Part shown: piece after piece, positions 8,704-17,936 of the stretch | Layout of the letters: every line of letters begins with the position of its first letter | Position numbering within the stretch: the first letter of the stretch is position 1 | Origin: Allolucifera butyrica | GTDB lineage: Bacteria > Bacillota > Negativicutes > Sporomusales > UPPP01 | Assembly: GCF_900476375.1 (NCBI RefSeq) | Contig: NZ_UPPP01000066.1 | Span: 1-64,000 of the forward strand | Direction: 5' to 3' | Length of the DNA: 64,000 nt | Made by a program: the position numbers and the translations under genes | The notes under the pieces: model-generated | The model's database searches: none | Told to the model about the DNA's origin: nothing | Seen by the model: the letters and a program-made list of their open reading frames with translations, nothing else

Positions 8704-10726
8704 GGCAGAGTTCCCTCAACTTTCCTGATAGTTTTTCTTCCTCGTTTATATGCCGCAATTCAGCCAAAAACTCGTCGCGGTCAATTTCGTTATACAAATT
8801 GCCCAATAATGTTTGCACATAACGTAAATCACTCGTTGCCAGGGCTATTAGAAAAATAATATCGACCTGCTCTTCCCCATCCCAGCTGACCGGCTCATCA
8901 AGGATAGTTACGGCTACTACAGATTGATTGACTAACGAGGGTGCACCGTGTGGTACGGCTACCCCCTTGCCGATGGCTGTCGGCGCGGTACCTTCCCGGG
9001 CAACAACACTGCTGAAAAAATCCGGCCGGACATACTCCTTCTTCTCTAGCCGGGAACAGATTTCTTCTAAAATCGTTATTTTCTCCTGCCCGGCTTCCAC
9101 TATCCGGATCCCTTCAAAACACAAAGGGCGGTCACTCCCCGGCGTGTTTTTAGCCGGCATGTCACTGAGAAATTGGGCAATCCGTTTAATATCATTTTGT
9201 GTCAGGAGCGGATTAATGTTAAGAACCGGCAAATTGGCCTCAATGGGTACGGTTGATATGATAATATCCACATCCTCCAGCACACTCTCTTTCAAAGCAA
9301 CGACTGAAATAACGTCCTTGATTTCGATTTCCCGGAAACACCGGTGCAGCCTGGCCGCCAGCATCTGAGAAGTGCCAATGCCGCTTGTGCACACTACCAG
9401 AGCCCGGAATGGTTTTTGTGCCCGCTCCACGGCTGCCCCCAGGTGCAGCGCGATATAACCGATTTCTTCTTCCCCTACCCGGCGTCCCAGATAACGTTCA
9501 AACACGATACTCGTCATCCAGGCTACCCCGTAAATTTCCGGATAGTTTTCCTTAATCTCGTCTAATATGGGATTGCGCAATGTTAATCCATATTTTAAAC
9601 GGTTAATGGTTGGTCGCAAATGTAAAATCAATCCGTTTTTAAGCTGCTTATCATCACTCAGGTCAATAGTCAGCGCATTTTCCGCCGCTTTGATAATCTC
9701 TTTCGTCATAACGGCGGCCAAATCATTACTTTCTTCGCCGTCCAGGTCCACATTGATCGCATCTACTTGATTTTGCTGCATTTTGGCACCCAGGATATGC
9801 AACAGAATATAAACGATCTCGGATTCCGAAAAAGTAATCTGAAAAGAATCTTGGATTTCCCTGGCAATCTGTTCCGCCACCGGATATTCATCTTTCTCCC
9901 GCAGGTTTTGCAGAACAGAAGGCGAAAAGCTGATATCTTTGTTACTTTCCAGACGTTTCATAGCGATGGCAATATGAATAATAAAACTAATATAAGCTTC
10001 ATCGGAGAATCGGAACTTCAGCTTCGATTCAGCCCGGGTGACGATTTTTTCCAGTTGGTGATAATCCAAATTAAGCAGTTCTTTCAGTTTTAGCAGCGTT
10101 TTGTAATCAATCCGTCCATTGTAGTCTTCATACAAAAGCTCTTTCAGTTCATTTTGCTGCTTGTTAGAGGCAATCAGGCTGGCTACGGCATTACGCCATT
10201 GTTCCTCTTCTCCGCTGATCTCCAGGCCATAGTTGGTTTTGGCAATCAGAGTGAGATTAAATTTGGACAGCCAGTGTTCCACATCGTCCAAATCCTTATG
10301 CACGGTTACCCGGCTTACGTAAAGTTCATCGGCCAGCTCTTTAGTGGTAATCCGACCCTCACTGATTAAGAGACGTTTCAGAATATAATTTTTGCGGTCT
10401 TCCGGGGAAAATGGTTCTATAAAACCGGCCGCATTCCGGATTTCCTGGACTAGTGCCGTCTTACACCCGTCAGACCCCTCAATACTGATTCCTGATCCCG
10501 GTTTCTTCTGCAAGGTTAGTCCGTTTTGCCGCACATAATCTTCTACTTTCGCCAATTCATTGCGAATCGTTTTATTGGATACTTTCAGCCGGCCGGCTAT
10601 CGCATCGACAGTCACCGGCAATTTGCTTTCCAATAAAATATGAATGATTTCAGTAGTCCTGTCCACACCCACTTCACCCCTTAGCACAGCGTTGACGGTT
10701 GCTTTGAATCCAGGCAATAATTTCAA
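8690..10726 (-). CDS. BglG/MtlR-type PRD transcriptional activator with EIIB- and EIIA-like domains
   Basis: PTS-controlled transcriptional regulator (678 aa). Domains in order: an HTH_11 and a Mga-like HTH in about residues 15-175, two PRDs (roughly 190-290 and 305-410) with phosphorylatable His candidates such as IIHIAIAMKRL, LLHILGAKM and IALHLGAAVERA, a Gat-like EIIB domain (LVVCTSGIGTSQM) near 420-500, and an EIIA domain with AVPHGAP at the C-terminus. This order matches MtlR/LicR/ManR activators rather than RNA-binding BglG. The start is a TTG with AGGGAAG upstream; no nearby ATG fits. MtlR-like operators in front of it (10773, 10877) suggest it controls its own operon. Confidence 0.9.
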   Translation of the reverse strand: MKLLPGFKATVNAVLRGEVGVDRTTEIIHILLESKLPVTVDAIAGRLKVSNKTIRNELAKVEDYVRQNGLTLQKKPGSGISIEGSDGCKTALVQEIRNAAGFIEPFSPEDRKNYILKRLLISEGRITTKELADELYVSRVTVHKDLDDVEHWLSKFNLTLIAKTNYGLEISGEEEQWRNAVASLIASNKQQNELKELLYEDYNGRIDYKTLLKLKELLNLDYHQLEKIVTRAESKLKFRFSDEAYISFIIHIAIAMKRLESNKDISFSPSVLQNLREKDEYPVAEQIAREIQDSFQITFSESEIVYILLHILGAKMQQNQVDAINVDLDGEESNDLAAVMTKEIIKAAENALTIDLSDDKQLKNGLILHLRPTINRLKYGLTLRNPILDEIKENYPEIYGVAWMTSIVFERYLGRRVGEEEIGYIALHLGAAVERAQKPFRALVVCTSGIGTSQMLAARLHRCFREIEIKDVISVVALKESVLEDVDIIISTVPIEANLPVLNINPLLTQNDIKRIAQFLSDMPAKNTPGSDRPLCFEGIRIVEAGQEKITILEEICSRLEKKEYVRPDFFSSVVAREGTAPTAIGKGVAVPHGAPSLVNQSVVAVTILDEPVSWDGEEQVDIIFLIALATSDLRYVQTLLGNLYNEIDRDEFLAELRHINEEEKLSGKLRELCRVNQ

Positions 10727-10772
10727 ATAATTCTGACTTCCCTACAGGAGCTAAAGAATTTGTAAACAAAAT

Positions 10773-10792
10773 TACCGCATCAATGTGGCAAT
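10773..10792 (-). promoter_or_regulatory. Operator candidate, MtlR-like, proximal copy
   Basis: Minus-strand AATTGCCACATTGATGCGGT is a near copy of the site at 10877 and fits the known activator operator TTGNCACA-N4-TGTGNCAA in its left half, with a degenerate right half. It lies between the promoter and the regulator's start codon. Confidence 0.4.
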
Positions 10793-10826
10793 TATTTTTT
10801 ATCATCTTCATCCTTCCCTATCTTTA

Positions 10827-10854
10827 ATTATAGCCACAAACTCAACAAATTCAA
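10827..10854 (-). promoter_or_regulatory. Sigma-70-type promoter candidate for the PTS regulator operon
   Basis: Minus strand: TTGAAT (10849-10854) and TATAAT (10827-10832), 16-bp spacing. The distal operator candidate lies just upstream of the -35, where an activator would bind. Confidence 0.55.
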
Positions 10855-10876
10855 TGCCTTCATACGTAACACTTTA

Positions 10877-10896
10877 TGCCGCAACAATGTGGCAAA
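10877..10896 (-). promoter_or_regulatory. Operator candidate, MtlR-like, distal copy
   Basis: Minus-strand TTTGCCACATTGTTGCGGCA is an interrupted palindrome (TGCC.CA ... TG.GGCA). It is repeated with few changes 104 bp away. Left half matches the MtlR/LicR operator TTGNCACA. Confidence 0.45.
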
Positions 10897-10909
10897 AATT
10901 TATTAATAA

Positions 10910-10933
10910 GAAAGACCGCTAGTGCGGTCTTTC
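10910..10933. terminator. GACCGC/GCGGTC hairpin terminator after the LevR-like gene
   Basis: GAAAGACCGC pairs perfectly with GCGGTCTTTC around a 4-nt loop; minus-strand transcript then reads TTATTAATAAATTTTT. One member of a hairpin family that recurs in spacers across the window. Confidence 0.75.
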
Positions 10934-10951
10934 GGCTCAATTTCTATTATT

Positions 10952-13150
10952 TTACAAAACCCGGCTTCTGGCCGGTTCCTCATTTAACCCCCAGGCACTC
11001 CGCGCACTCCAGGCCGCCCGGTATACTTCATCCAGACCATTGTTGGCCAAGAGAGCCTTATGCATAGTATGCAAAACCACTGCCGTGGTGACCATGTCTA
11101 CCGTCTTTACCGGAATTCCTGTTTCCTGGGTAATCGCCGCTCCCACACCGGATAAGGAGCCCATATCCACCAGCAATACAATTCCCTTTCCTTCATCCAC
11201 TTCTTTGGCCAGGGCAATTGCCTGAGGAAAAATGTCGTCGGCACAAAGTTCCATTGACATGTCAATAGCCCGGGCACTGCTCACGCCAAGCAGTTTATTG
11301 GCAAAATCGACAAGACTGCTGGCCGTGGATTTTCCGTGAGCAATCACCATAATTCCCACTCTGCTGTTTTCTTCAAAGGCCGACTCTTCCAGCGTCGCCA
11401 GCATGAGGGCTATAAAACCGGTTTCCTCTTCCGGTATATCCATATTGGCGTAGGCACCGATAATAGCAGCCATTTGTTTGGCAGCTTTCATCTCCTGCGG
11501 ATAAGTACGGGCAATAAAAGGCAGTTTGGGATTGAGAATGACCTGGCCGCGTTCAATTCGCTGCAAGGAAGAAACAATGTGAATAGCCAGCGCCTGATAT
11601 AACCGTTCACTGACCGCTTTATTCAGCAAATCGGCAACAACCGAACAGGCCTGGTCTAAAACCGGAATAAATGCCGGCGGTACCAGGTTAGGTAAGTAAT
11701 CGGGGTCTATCGGGTCAACCCGGGGATAAATCTGGCGAAAATACTGGTCAATATCTACTTCAATGCATTTTACAACTTCTTCATCGTCAAGCCCCTGGCG
11801 TTCCAGAAAGTTAACCCGGTTCGCCAGCTGCTGATAGAAATCAACCGGCAACAGCCGTTCACTTTTATCCACGCTTAATAAATCGGCTGCGGCAGGTACA
11901 AGCAGACGGCCGGTCCGGGAAACAAGCCGGAAAGCTTCCTGATGCCGGGGATTGTCCGCAGTTGCCGATTGCCGCACTTTGGCCGGCAATGCCTCCCGGT
12001 CGATAAAAATATTTTGTTTTTGCCGGATATAGGTCAAAAAAACCTTAGCACAAATAATCTGCAAATCATTACGAAGTTGTCCGATATTGCCCGGACATTC
12101 ATAAATCAAAAGCGCCAGTACGGCTTCCCTGTCCACTACAATGTCGGCTTGAATATGCGCTGCTTCCCGGGCCAGCAGGTATTTTACCAGTTGAAGCCTT
12201 TCCCGCATAGGACGGGCATTCAATTCAGGCAGGGAAATAACCATGGGAATTCGCCGCAAAAAGGTTTTAAGCATAAACGAATCCGGTTCCTCGGTCGTGG
12301 CTCCGACCATCATTAGCTGAACTTGCCGTTTATTCTCCACTTCTCCCATACGCCGGAACTGCCCTTTATCCAAGAGATAAAAAAGCATCTCCTGTCCTTC
12401 CGGCGGCATTCGGTGGATTTCGTCAAGAAAAAGCATGCCCCCGTCGGCTTTTTCCACCAGGCCGGCTTTTTCTTTTTCCGCGCCGGTAAACGCCCCCCGG
12501 ACATGTCCAAAAAGCTGCGACAAAAGAAGTTGCGGATTATGGGCATAGTCCGCACAATTGAATACTACCATTTGCCCGCCCGGACGTACGCGCCCTTCCT
12601 TTTGGGCAAAAGCGAACATATACTCGGCAAATAAAGTTTTTCCTACGCCGGTAGGTCCCACCAACAGGGTATCCAGTCCTTTTGGCGGGTAGAGAACAGC
12701 CGATTTGGCCTGTTCAATGGCATTCTGCAAACTCCCTTCGGCTCCGACAAGATTCTCAAACACCGTTTCGCTTTTTTCGGTCAATGGCGCCTCTGTCTGA
12801 AACTGCCGTGTCATTAAAGGCTGCTTGACAACCGGATTTAGCGGCTCAAGGTTTCCTAATTCCCGGTGGTGTTGAATCGTATAAGGCATTATGCCGCTCC
12901 ACCGGGGAAACTTTTTCTTCACCCAGGCAAAAGCCAGATAATAGGTCGGCCGGCCTACTGTTTTTACTACGGCGCCATCACGGTGCAGCTGATTTAAATC
13001 ACTGCTCGTATTACTCCGCGACAAACCGCAGTGCATTGCCACCTGCTCGGCAGAAAAACCTGCCGGCTCATATTGGTTCAGTACTTCGGCGGGCATACCG
13101 GAACAAAGTTCTTCCAACGCCGTTAAAACTCGCAATTTACGCCGCTGCAC
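10952..13150 (-). CDS. LevR-like sigma-54-dependent activator with PRD and EIIA-Man domains
   Basis: PTS-regulated enhancer-binding protein (732 aa). Residues 1-80 carry a winged HTH; the central AAA+ domain has Walker A GPTGVGKT, the sigma-54-contacting RGAFTGA loop and Walker [12 protein letters not shown]; a PRD follows ([13 protein letters not shown]) and then an EIIA-Man-like domain with His in IAHGKST. It stops there, whereas full LevR proteins continue with an EIIB domain and a second PRD, so this is a shorter architecture. Start GTG at 13150 was preferred over the upstream GTG at 13174 because GAGGGGGGG lies 7 nt ahead of it. The nearby ptsH gene has a sigma-54 promoter candidate, a plausible target. 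Confidence 0.88.
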   Translation of the reverse strand: MQRRKLRVLTALEELCSGMPAEVLNQYEPAGFSAEQVAMHCGLSRSNTSSDLNQLHRDGAVVKTVGRPTYYLAFAWVKKKFPRWSGIMPYTIQHHRELGNLEPLNPVVKQPLMTRQFQTEAPLTEKSETVFENLVGAEGSLQNAIEQAKSAVLYPPKGLDTLLVGPTGVGKTLFAEYMFAFAQKEGRVRPGGQMVVFNCADYAHNPQLLLSQLFGHVRGAFTGAEKEKAGLVEKADGGMLFLDEIHRMPPEGQEMLFYLLDKGQFRRMGEVENKRQVQLMMVGATTEEPDSFMLKTFLRRIPMVISLPELNARPMRERLQLVKYLLAREAAHIQADIVVDREAVLALLIYECPGNIGQLRNDLQIICAKVFLTYIRQKQNIFIDREALPAKVRQSATADNPRHQEAFRLVSRTGRLLVPAAADLLSVDKSERLLPVDFYQQLANRVNFLERQGLDDEEVVKCIEVDIDQYFRQIYPRVDPIDPDYLPNLVPPAFIPVLDQACSVVADLLNKAVSERLYQALAIHIVSSLQRIERGQVILNPKLPFIARTYPQEMKAAKQMAAIIGAYANMDIPEEETGFIALMLATLEESAFEENSRVGIMVIAHGKSTASSLVDFANKLLGVSSARAIDMSMELCADDIFPQAIALAKEVDEGKGIVLLVDMGSLSGVGAAITQETGIPVKTVDMVTTAVVLHTMHKALLANNGLDEVYRAAWSARSAWGLNEEPARSRVL

Positions 13151-13234
13151 CAAAGTCCCCCCCTCGCAAAACACTAACGAAACACTATCTATCTTTCTTT
13201 ATTATAAGGGAGCCCGTTTCAGGATGCAAGATGA

Positions 13235-13259
13235 AAAAGACCACTTAGGGCGGTCTTTT
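13235..13259. repeat. GACCnC/GGTC hairpin repeat
   Basis: AAAAGACC ... GGTCTTTT with a 9-nt loop between the LevR-like start and the pfkA terminator. Followed by AT-rich AATTGGAAATTAGTAAATTG sequence. Same family as 10910, 24153, 27792 and 37581. Confidence 0.5.
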
Positions 13260-13300
13260 GGTAATTGGAAATTAGTAAATTGGAATAAAGGCGCAGACGT

Positions 13301-13332
13301 AAAAAGAGGCCGCCGGTGTCGGCAGCCTCTTA
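13301..13332 (-). terminator. Rho-independent terminator after pfkA
   Basis: Minus strand: AGAGGCTGCCG / CGGCGGCCTCT stem with a short loop and TTTTTAC tail, 19 bp after the pfkA stop codon. Confidence 0.85.
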
Positions 13333-13350
13333 CTAAAACAATTTACTTTC

Positions 13351-14316
13351 TTATATGGACATAATACTAGCCAAGTTAAATTCTTCTGCGTCAATAACCT
13401 TTTTCTGTCCTAACGCGTCGGCAAAATCAATTGCCACAATATTGGCTCCCTGGCAGCCAAGCATAACATTCGTCTTGCCGTCAAGCAGCGCTTTGACCGC
13501 ACCGGCGCCCAAACGGCTGGCCAGCACCCGGTCAAACACGGTTGGCGATCCGCCCCGTTGAATATGACCCAATACGGAGACTCGCGTTTCCAAACCGGTT
13601 TTCCGGTGAATATGATCACCAATCGCCATACCGTTGCCGGCCCCTTCCGCAATCACGATAATGCAATGATGCTTATTGGCTACCGCTTCTTTGACCCGTT
13701 CGCAAACCCTATTCAGGTCATAAGCGATTTCCGGAATCAAAATCAGTTCGGCTCCGCCGGCAAATCCGGCGGTAAGAGCAATCCAGCCCGATTCCCGTCC
13801 CATAACCTCCACGACCATAACCCGGCCGTGCGCTGAGGCGGTATCCCGAATTTTGTCAATGGCATCCACTACGGTATTTACGGCCGTATCGGCTCCCACT
13901 GTATATTCGGTTCCCCATAAATCGTTATCAATCGTTCCGGGAATCCCGGCAACCTTCATCCCCATCTCGCCTAGTATCCTGGCCCCACTTAAGGAACCGT
14001 CCCCGCCGATGACAACCAATCCGTCGATACCCAGTTCCTGCAGGTTAGCCAACGCCTTTTGCTGGCCTGCCGATGTCCGGAATTCCTCGCTGCGGGCAGT
14101 ACCTAAAAACGTGCCGCCACGATGAATGGTATCGGAAACTGCACGGGAATCCAACGGAACAATCTGTTTGCCAATAAGGCCCACATAGCCGTTATGAACT
14201 CCGAACACTTCGATGTTTTTTGCTTGAGCCGCCCGAACAACGCCACGAATGGCGGCGTTCATACCCGGACAATCCCCTCCGCTGGTAAGAACAGCAATCT
14301 TATTAATCACAATCAT
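13351..14316 (-). CDS. pfkA: ATP-dependent 6-phosphofructokinase
   Basis: Phosphorylates fructose 6-phosphate in glycolysis (321 aa, standard bacterial length). Family motifs are complete: ATP-binding TSGGDCPGMNAAIRG, the GGDGS loop, catalytic GTIDNDLWGTEYTVG with the base Asp, and the effector/substrate segments ESGWIAL and GHIQRGGSPT. The ATG at 14316 is very close to AGGAG; a GTG two codons later gives better spacing and cannot be excluded. It follows ptsI by 42 bp, linking hexose-phosphate entry and glycolytic commitment in one transcript. Confidence 0.96.
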   Translation of the reverse strand: MIVINKIAVLTSGGDCPGMNAAIRGVVRAAQAKNIEVFGVHNGYVGLIGKQIVPLDSRAVSDTIHRGGTFLGTARSEEFRTSAGQQKALANLQELGIDGLVVIGGDGSLSGARILGEMGMKVAGIPGTIDNDLWGTEYTVGADTAVNTVVDAIDKIRDTASAHGRVMVVEVMGRESGWIALTAGFAGGAELILIPEIAYDLNRVCERVKEAVANKHHCIIVIAEGAGNGMAIGDHIHRKTGLETRVSVLGHIQRGGSPTVFDRVLASRLGAGAVKALLDGKTNVMLGCQGANIVAIDFADALGQKKVIDAEEFNLASIMSI

Positions 14317-14358
14317 TTCTCCTGTTCGTCAGTTTTAAGGCTATTTTACCATAAAAGC

Positions 14359-16101
14359 CTAGTCTTCCGAAACAGTATATTTTTGTTTTATTTGCTGTAA
14401 ATACGCCCTAATTTCGGCACTTGTGCCTAATTTCATGGCTTCTTTCGCATAAGCTTGTGCTTCGTCCGTCTTAATCCTGCGGATGAGGTTTTTTACTTCC
14501 AGTACGGCCCCGGCATGCATAGAGAACTCATCCAGACCAAAACCGGTTAACAATACAGTAGCCAGTGGATCACCCGCCATCTCACCGCACATGCCTGTCC
14601 ACTTGCCGGCATTATGTGATGCCTCAATGACCCGGGAAATCAGGCGGAGTACTGCCGGATGAAAATAATCGCTCAAATACGCCACTTGCTCATTCATGCG
14701 ATCGACAGCCACTGTATATTGAACCAAATCATTGGTTCCGATACTGAAAAAGTCCACTTCCTGCGCCAGGACGTCGGCCATAACCGCCGCAGCGGGAATT
14801 TCTACCATGATCCCCACAGGCACTTTCTGCTTGCAGGCAATACCCTGCCGGGTCAATTCTTCCCGGGCCTGATTCAACATGCTTTTTGCCTGCCGGAATT
14901 CTTCCAGCCCGCTTATCATCGGAAACATAATATGAAGGTTGCCGTAGACACTGGCCCGCAGCAGGGCCCGCAGCTGGGTCTTAAAAATATCCGTCCTGGA
15001 GAAACACAGGCGGACTGCCCGCAAACCCAGAGCCGGATTGGCTTCCGGCGGCAATCCCAAATAATCCAGTTCTTTATCGCCACCTGCATCCAGGGTACGG
15101 AAAATAACCTTCTTATTGGGCAATCCTTCCAGCACTTGTTTGTAAGCTTCAAACTGTTCCTCTTCCGTCGGCAGTTCTGTACGGCCCATGAAAACAAACT
15201 CCGTGCGGAACAAACCGATACCGTCGGCATTTACATTCTGCACCTTGGCAATCTCCTGGGGAGTGCCGATATTGGCGGCAATTTCTACCACCCGCCCGTC
15301 GGCGGTCTGACTGGGCAGTTCTTTTACCGCCGCCAGCAGTTTCCGCCAGCGTTGGTAGTCCTCCAGTTTCTTTTCATATTTGGCAACGGTTGCGGCATCG
15401 GGGTCCACAAGAACCAAACCGGCACCGCCATCCAGGATAATCGTCGCCCGCGGGCTAATCTCATCCAGTTGGCCCCCCAGCCCGACGACAGCCGGCAAGC
15501 CGGCTGCTCTGGCCAGAATGGATGTATGGGACGTTTTACCACCCAAAGCGGTGACAAAACCCAGCACCTTATCTTTATCAAGCAAAGCCGTATCAGACGG
15601 CAGCAGGTCCTGGGCCACGACAATTCCATTGCTGACAGCCGCTGCTCCGTCATTGTCCCGCCCTTGCAATTTCCGGGTAAGCCGGCGCCCGATATCAGTG
15701 ATATCCGCCGCCCGTTCCCGCATATAATCATTATCCATGGCGGCAAACATGGCCGCCATTTCGGCAGTTACTTTATGAACGGCGAAAACAGCACTTTGGC
15801 GATTGTTAATCATTTCGGTAACGGCATCGACAAGAGTAGGATCCTCCAGCATCATCCGATGCGCCGTAAAAATCTCCGCCTGCTTCGCACCCAACTTTTC
15901 CGTCATCGTTTCAATTTGCTTGTCCAGCTCCGCCTTGACCGCGGCACAAGCGGCTTCAAAACGCTCCAACTCTTCCTGTTCCGCCCCGGCGGCAATGGTT
16001 TCCGGGCAATCCTGCTGCTCCGTCTCTTCCAGCCATACCGCTTGCCCGATGGCGAACCCCTCCGACACTCCAATTCCTTGCAATGTTTTCATTTTACTCA
16101 T
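14359..16101 (-). CDS. ptsI: PTS enzyme I (phosphoenolpyruvate-protein phosphotransferase)
   Basis: Transfers phosphate from PEP to HPr, the first step of all PTS uptake (580 aa, normal length). N-terminal domain carries the phosphorylated His in GGKTSHTSILARAAGLPAVV; the C-terminal PEP-binding barrel shows GIGLFRTEFVFMGR, the RTLDAGGDK loop and the FFSIGTNDLVQYTVAVDR segment, with the catalytic Cys in GKWTGMCGEMAGD. The start overlaps the ptsH stop by 4 bp (ATGA), so translation is coupled; an internal ATG four codons in is an alternative. Confidence 0.97.
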   Translation of the reverse strand: MSKMKTLQGIGVSEGFAIGQAVWLEETEQQDCPETIAAGAEQEELERFEAACAAVKAELDKQIETMTEKLGAKQAEIFTAHRMMLEDPTLVDAVTEMINNRQSAVFAVHKVTAEMAAMFAAMDNDYMRERAADITDIGRRLTRKLQGRDNDGAAAVSNGIVVAQDLLPSDTALLDKDKVLGFVTALGGKTSHTSILARAAGLPAVVGLGGQLDEISPRATIILDGGAGLVLVDPDAATVAKYEKKLEDYQRWRKLLAAVKELPSQTADGRVVEIAANIGTPQEIAKVQNVNADGIGLFRTEFVFMGRTELPTEEEQFEAYKQVLEGLPNKKVIFRTLDAGGDKELDYLGLPPEANPALGLRAVRLCFSRTDIFKTQLRALLRASVYGNLHIMFPMISGLEEFRQAKSMLNQAREELTRQGIACKQKVPVGIMVEIPAAAVMADVLAQEVDFFSIGTNDLVQYTVAVDRMNEQVAYLSDYFHPAVLRLISRVIEASHNAGKWTGMCGEMAGDPLATVLLTGFGLDEFSMHAGAVLEVKNLIRRIKTDEAQAYAKEAMKLGTSAEIRAYLQQIKQKYTVSED

Positions 16102-16361
16102 TCTTCCCCGAACTTCTCTTCCACCATCTTCGCCAACGCTTTGATCGCTTCCGCAGCATCGGGACCTTCCGCTTCCAATACTACTTTGTCACCCATGGCA
16201 ACACCCAAACTCATAACACTCAAAATACTTTTGGCATTTACCTTGCGGCCGTCTTTGGAAAGTGAAACGGTAGAATTAAATTTAGCAGCTGTTTGCACGA
16301 ATACTGAGGCCGGACGAGCATGAAGCCCCGCTTTGTTTTGAATTGTAAGTGTCTTTTCCAT
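16098..16361 (-). CDS. ptsH: Phosphocarrier protein HPr
   Basis: Small PTS phosphocarrier (87 aa). His14 in AGLHARPAS receives phosphate from enzyme I, and Ser45 in NAKSILSVMSLG corresponds to the Ser46 regulatory site of HPr kinase in Bacillota, so catabolite repression through P-Ser-HPr is possible. First gene of ptsH-ptsI-pfkA. A sigma-54 promoter candidate lies 58 bp upstream, an unusual arrangement for general PTS genes. Confidence 0.97.
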   Translation of the reverse strand: MEKTLTIQNKAGLHARPASVFVQTAAKFNSTVSLSKDGRKVNAKSILSVMSLGVAMGDKVVLEAEGPDAAEAIKALAKMVEEKFGEE

Positions 16362-16688
16362 AATCAGAATTACCCCTTTCCATTCTTACTATTACCTGAA
16401 ACCTCGTTAAAGTTAACAAGCAATAATCATGCCAAGTAGTGTTTCATTGTTATAAAAGCAATATTCTAAACATTTCAAGGATTTTTACCCCAACAGCTGT
16501 AAGGCCCGCCAACAGCGTTTTGTTTGTGTTTCGTTTCAGTATTACTTATTTGATTCATTCCTTCTTAGTATGCCACTCGTTCCGGTATTTATATTTTAGC
16601 TAAAATGCATTTACCTTGTACTCATAATCGGCTATACTAAATATCAAAAATAAACTACGATGAAAATTATGCAAGCGAGGGAAAAACT
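16362..16688. other. Divergent spacer (ptsH / DUF815 ATPase)
   Basis: 327 bp without a gene. Contains the sigma-54 candidate for ptsH. No terminator or recognised RNA was seen; the stretch nearest the DUF815 gene is AT-rich and probably contains its promoter, but I could not fix a clear -35/-10 pair. Confidence 0.4.
16419..16435 (-). promoter_or_regulatory. Sigma-54 (-24/-12) promoter candidate for ptsH-ptsI-pfkA
   Basis: Minus strand reads TTGGCATGATTATTGCTT. GG and GC are exactly 12 bp apart, matching TGGCAY-N5-TTGC. A sigma-54 activator of LevR type is encoded in the same cluster, which strengthens the case. Confidence 0.55.
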
Positions 16689-17906
16689 ATGCATCGATTC
16701 ATTCTCTTTCGCAATATCCTGCAGGATCCAATAATCCAAAAAGTCCGGTATTGCCTGGCTCAGCCGGAAAAGGAAGAGCCTTACTTTGATCTTACGGGCG
16801 ACTTGATCACCCAGGGAGAGTTGTTAGGCCTCAAAGGCAACCTCCTGGTCAGCTACATTATCTATTTACTTTCCCGGGACGAAAATATATTCAGTACCAT
16901 GGCGGAAAAAGCCGGCCGCCATATTGGCTCCGGGCTCTACCAGGCCGCCATTCATGATATGAAAATTATCAAGGACCTGTTAAGAATCCGCTTGCCGGCC
17001 CGGTTGCCCCTCAGCGAATCTTATGAGCCGACTTTCCTTCATAATCAGTCCTATTGGGAAGAATTGCGAGCCTGTTTTCTTAGTGATGCTTCCCCCGGAG
17101 ACATGGTAGAAAAATTAATTGAATTTTACCGTTGCTGTGGCACGGGTGATATGGCCGGCTATGCTGCCTTCCGCTGGAACAATACGGACCGGAGATTAAG
17201 CGGCATTGAACACTATGATCCCATTCGCTTGAACGACATCATCGGCTATGAGTATCAAAAGGAAGTGCTAATACGCAACACCCTTGCGTTTCTAGACGGC
17301 AAACCGGCTAATAATGTTCTCCTGGTCGGCGCCAGAGGCACGGGAAAATCGTCTTCCGTCAAAGCCTTGGCCAACGAATACTTCTCGCAGGGACTGCGTT
17401 TGGTGGAAATTGCCAAGCAGGAATTGGGGGCACTCCAGGCGGTTATGGCTTTTTTACGGCATAAAAGTAAAAAATTCATTCTCTTTATCGACGATTTATC
17501 CTTCGAAGAGTTTGAAATCGAATACAAGCATCTAAAATCGGCCATTGAAGGCGGCGTAGAACAAAAACCGGACAACGTGGTAATCTACGCCACATCCAAC
17601 CGGCGCCACTTAATCCGGGAAAACTGGAATGAACGGAGCGGCGACGCCGACGATATCCATTTTAACGATGCGATAAACGAAAAGATCTCCCTTTCCGACC
17701 GTTTCGGCATTACCCTTACCTATCTCGCTCCTGATCAAAAAGACTACCTTACAATTATCAGCGAGGTTGCCCAACGAAACGGTATTTGCCTTTCGCCCGA
17801 AGAACTCAGGAAAGAAGCCCTGCATTGGGAAATGTCCCACAGCGGCCGTTCCGGCAGAACGGCGCAACAACTGGTCAATCATCTGCTCTGCCGGCAATCG
17901 TCGTAA
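16689..17906 (+). CDS. DUF815-type AAA ATPase
   Basis: Predicted AAA+ family ATPase of unknown role (405 aa). N-terminal 180 residues are a helical region typical of the DUF815 proteins; the ATPase follows with Walker A GARGTGKSS, Walker B FILFIDDLSFE and sensor-like VVIYATSNRRHLI. The RENWNERSGDADDIHFND stretch and DRFGITLTY are characteristic of the family. Single gene, convergent with a small hypothetical gene and sharing a terminator. Cellular function is not established in the family to my knowledge. Confidence 0.9.
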   Translation: MHRFILFRNILQDPIIQKVRYCLAQPEKEEPYFDLTGDLITQGELLGLKGNLLVSYIIYLLSRDENIFSTMAEKAGRHIGSGLYQAAIHDMKIIKDLLRIRLPARLPLSESYEPTFLHNQSYWEELRACFLSDASPGDMVEKLIEFYRCCGTGDMAGYAAFRWNNTDRRLSGIEHYDPIRLNDIIGYEYQKEVLIRNTLAFLDGKPANNVLLVGARGTGKSSSVKALANEYFSQGLRLVEIAKQELGALQAVMAFLRHKSKKFILFIDDLSFEEFEIEYKHLKSAIEGGVEQKPDNVVIYATSNRRHLIRENWNERSGDADDIHFNDAINEKISLSDRFGITLTYLAPDQKDYLTIISEVAQRNGICLSPEELRKEALHWEMSHSGRSGRTAQQLVNHLLCRQSS

Positions 17907-17914
17907 AAATAATT

Positions 17915-17936
17915 AAAACCCGCTCAGCGCGGGTTT
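17915..17936. terminator. Bidirectional terminator hairpin
   Basis: AAAACCCGC ... GCGGGTTT with a short loop between two convergent genes; the minus-strand gene's stop codon lies within it. Minus-strand tail is TTTTAATTATTTTTA; plus-strand T-run is weak. Confidence 0.65.

Noticed and set aside
14659-16323. 554-codon plus-strand frame opposite ptsI
   Set aside because: Lies entirely antisense to ptsI-ptsH, has no family resemblance, and is explained by GC-biased codons of the real genes.
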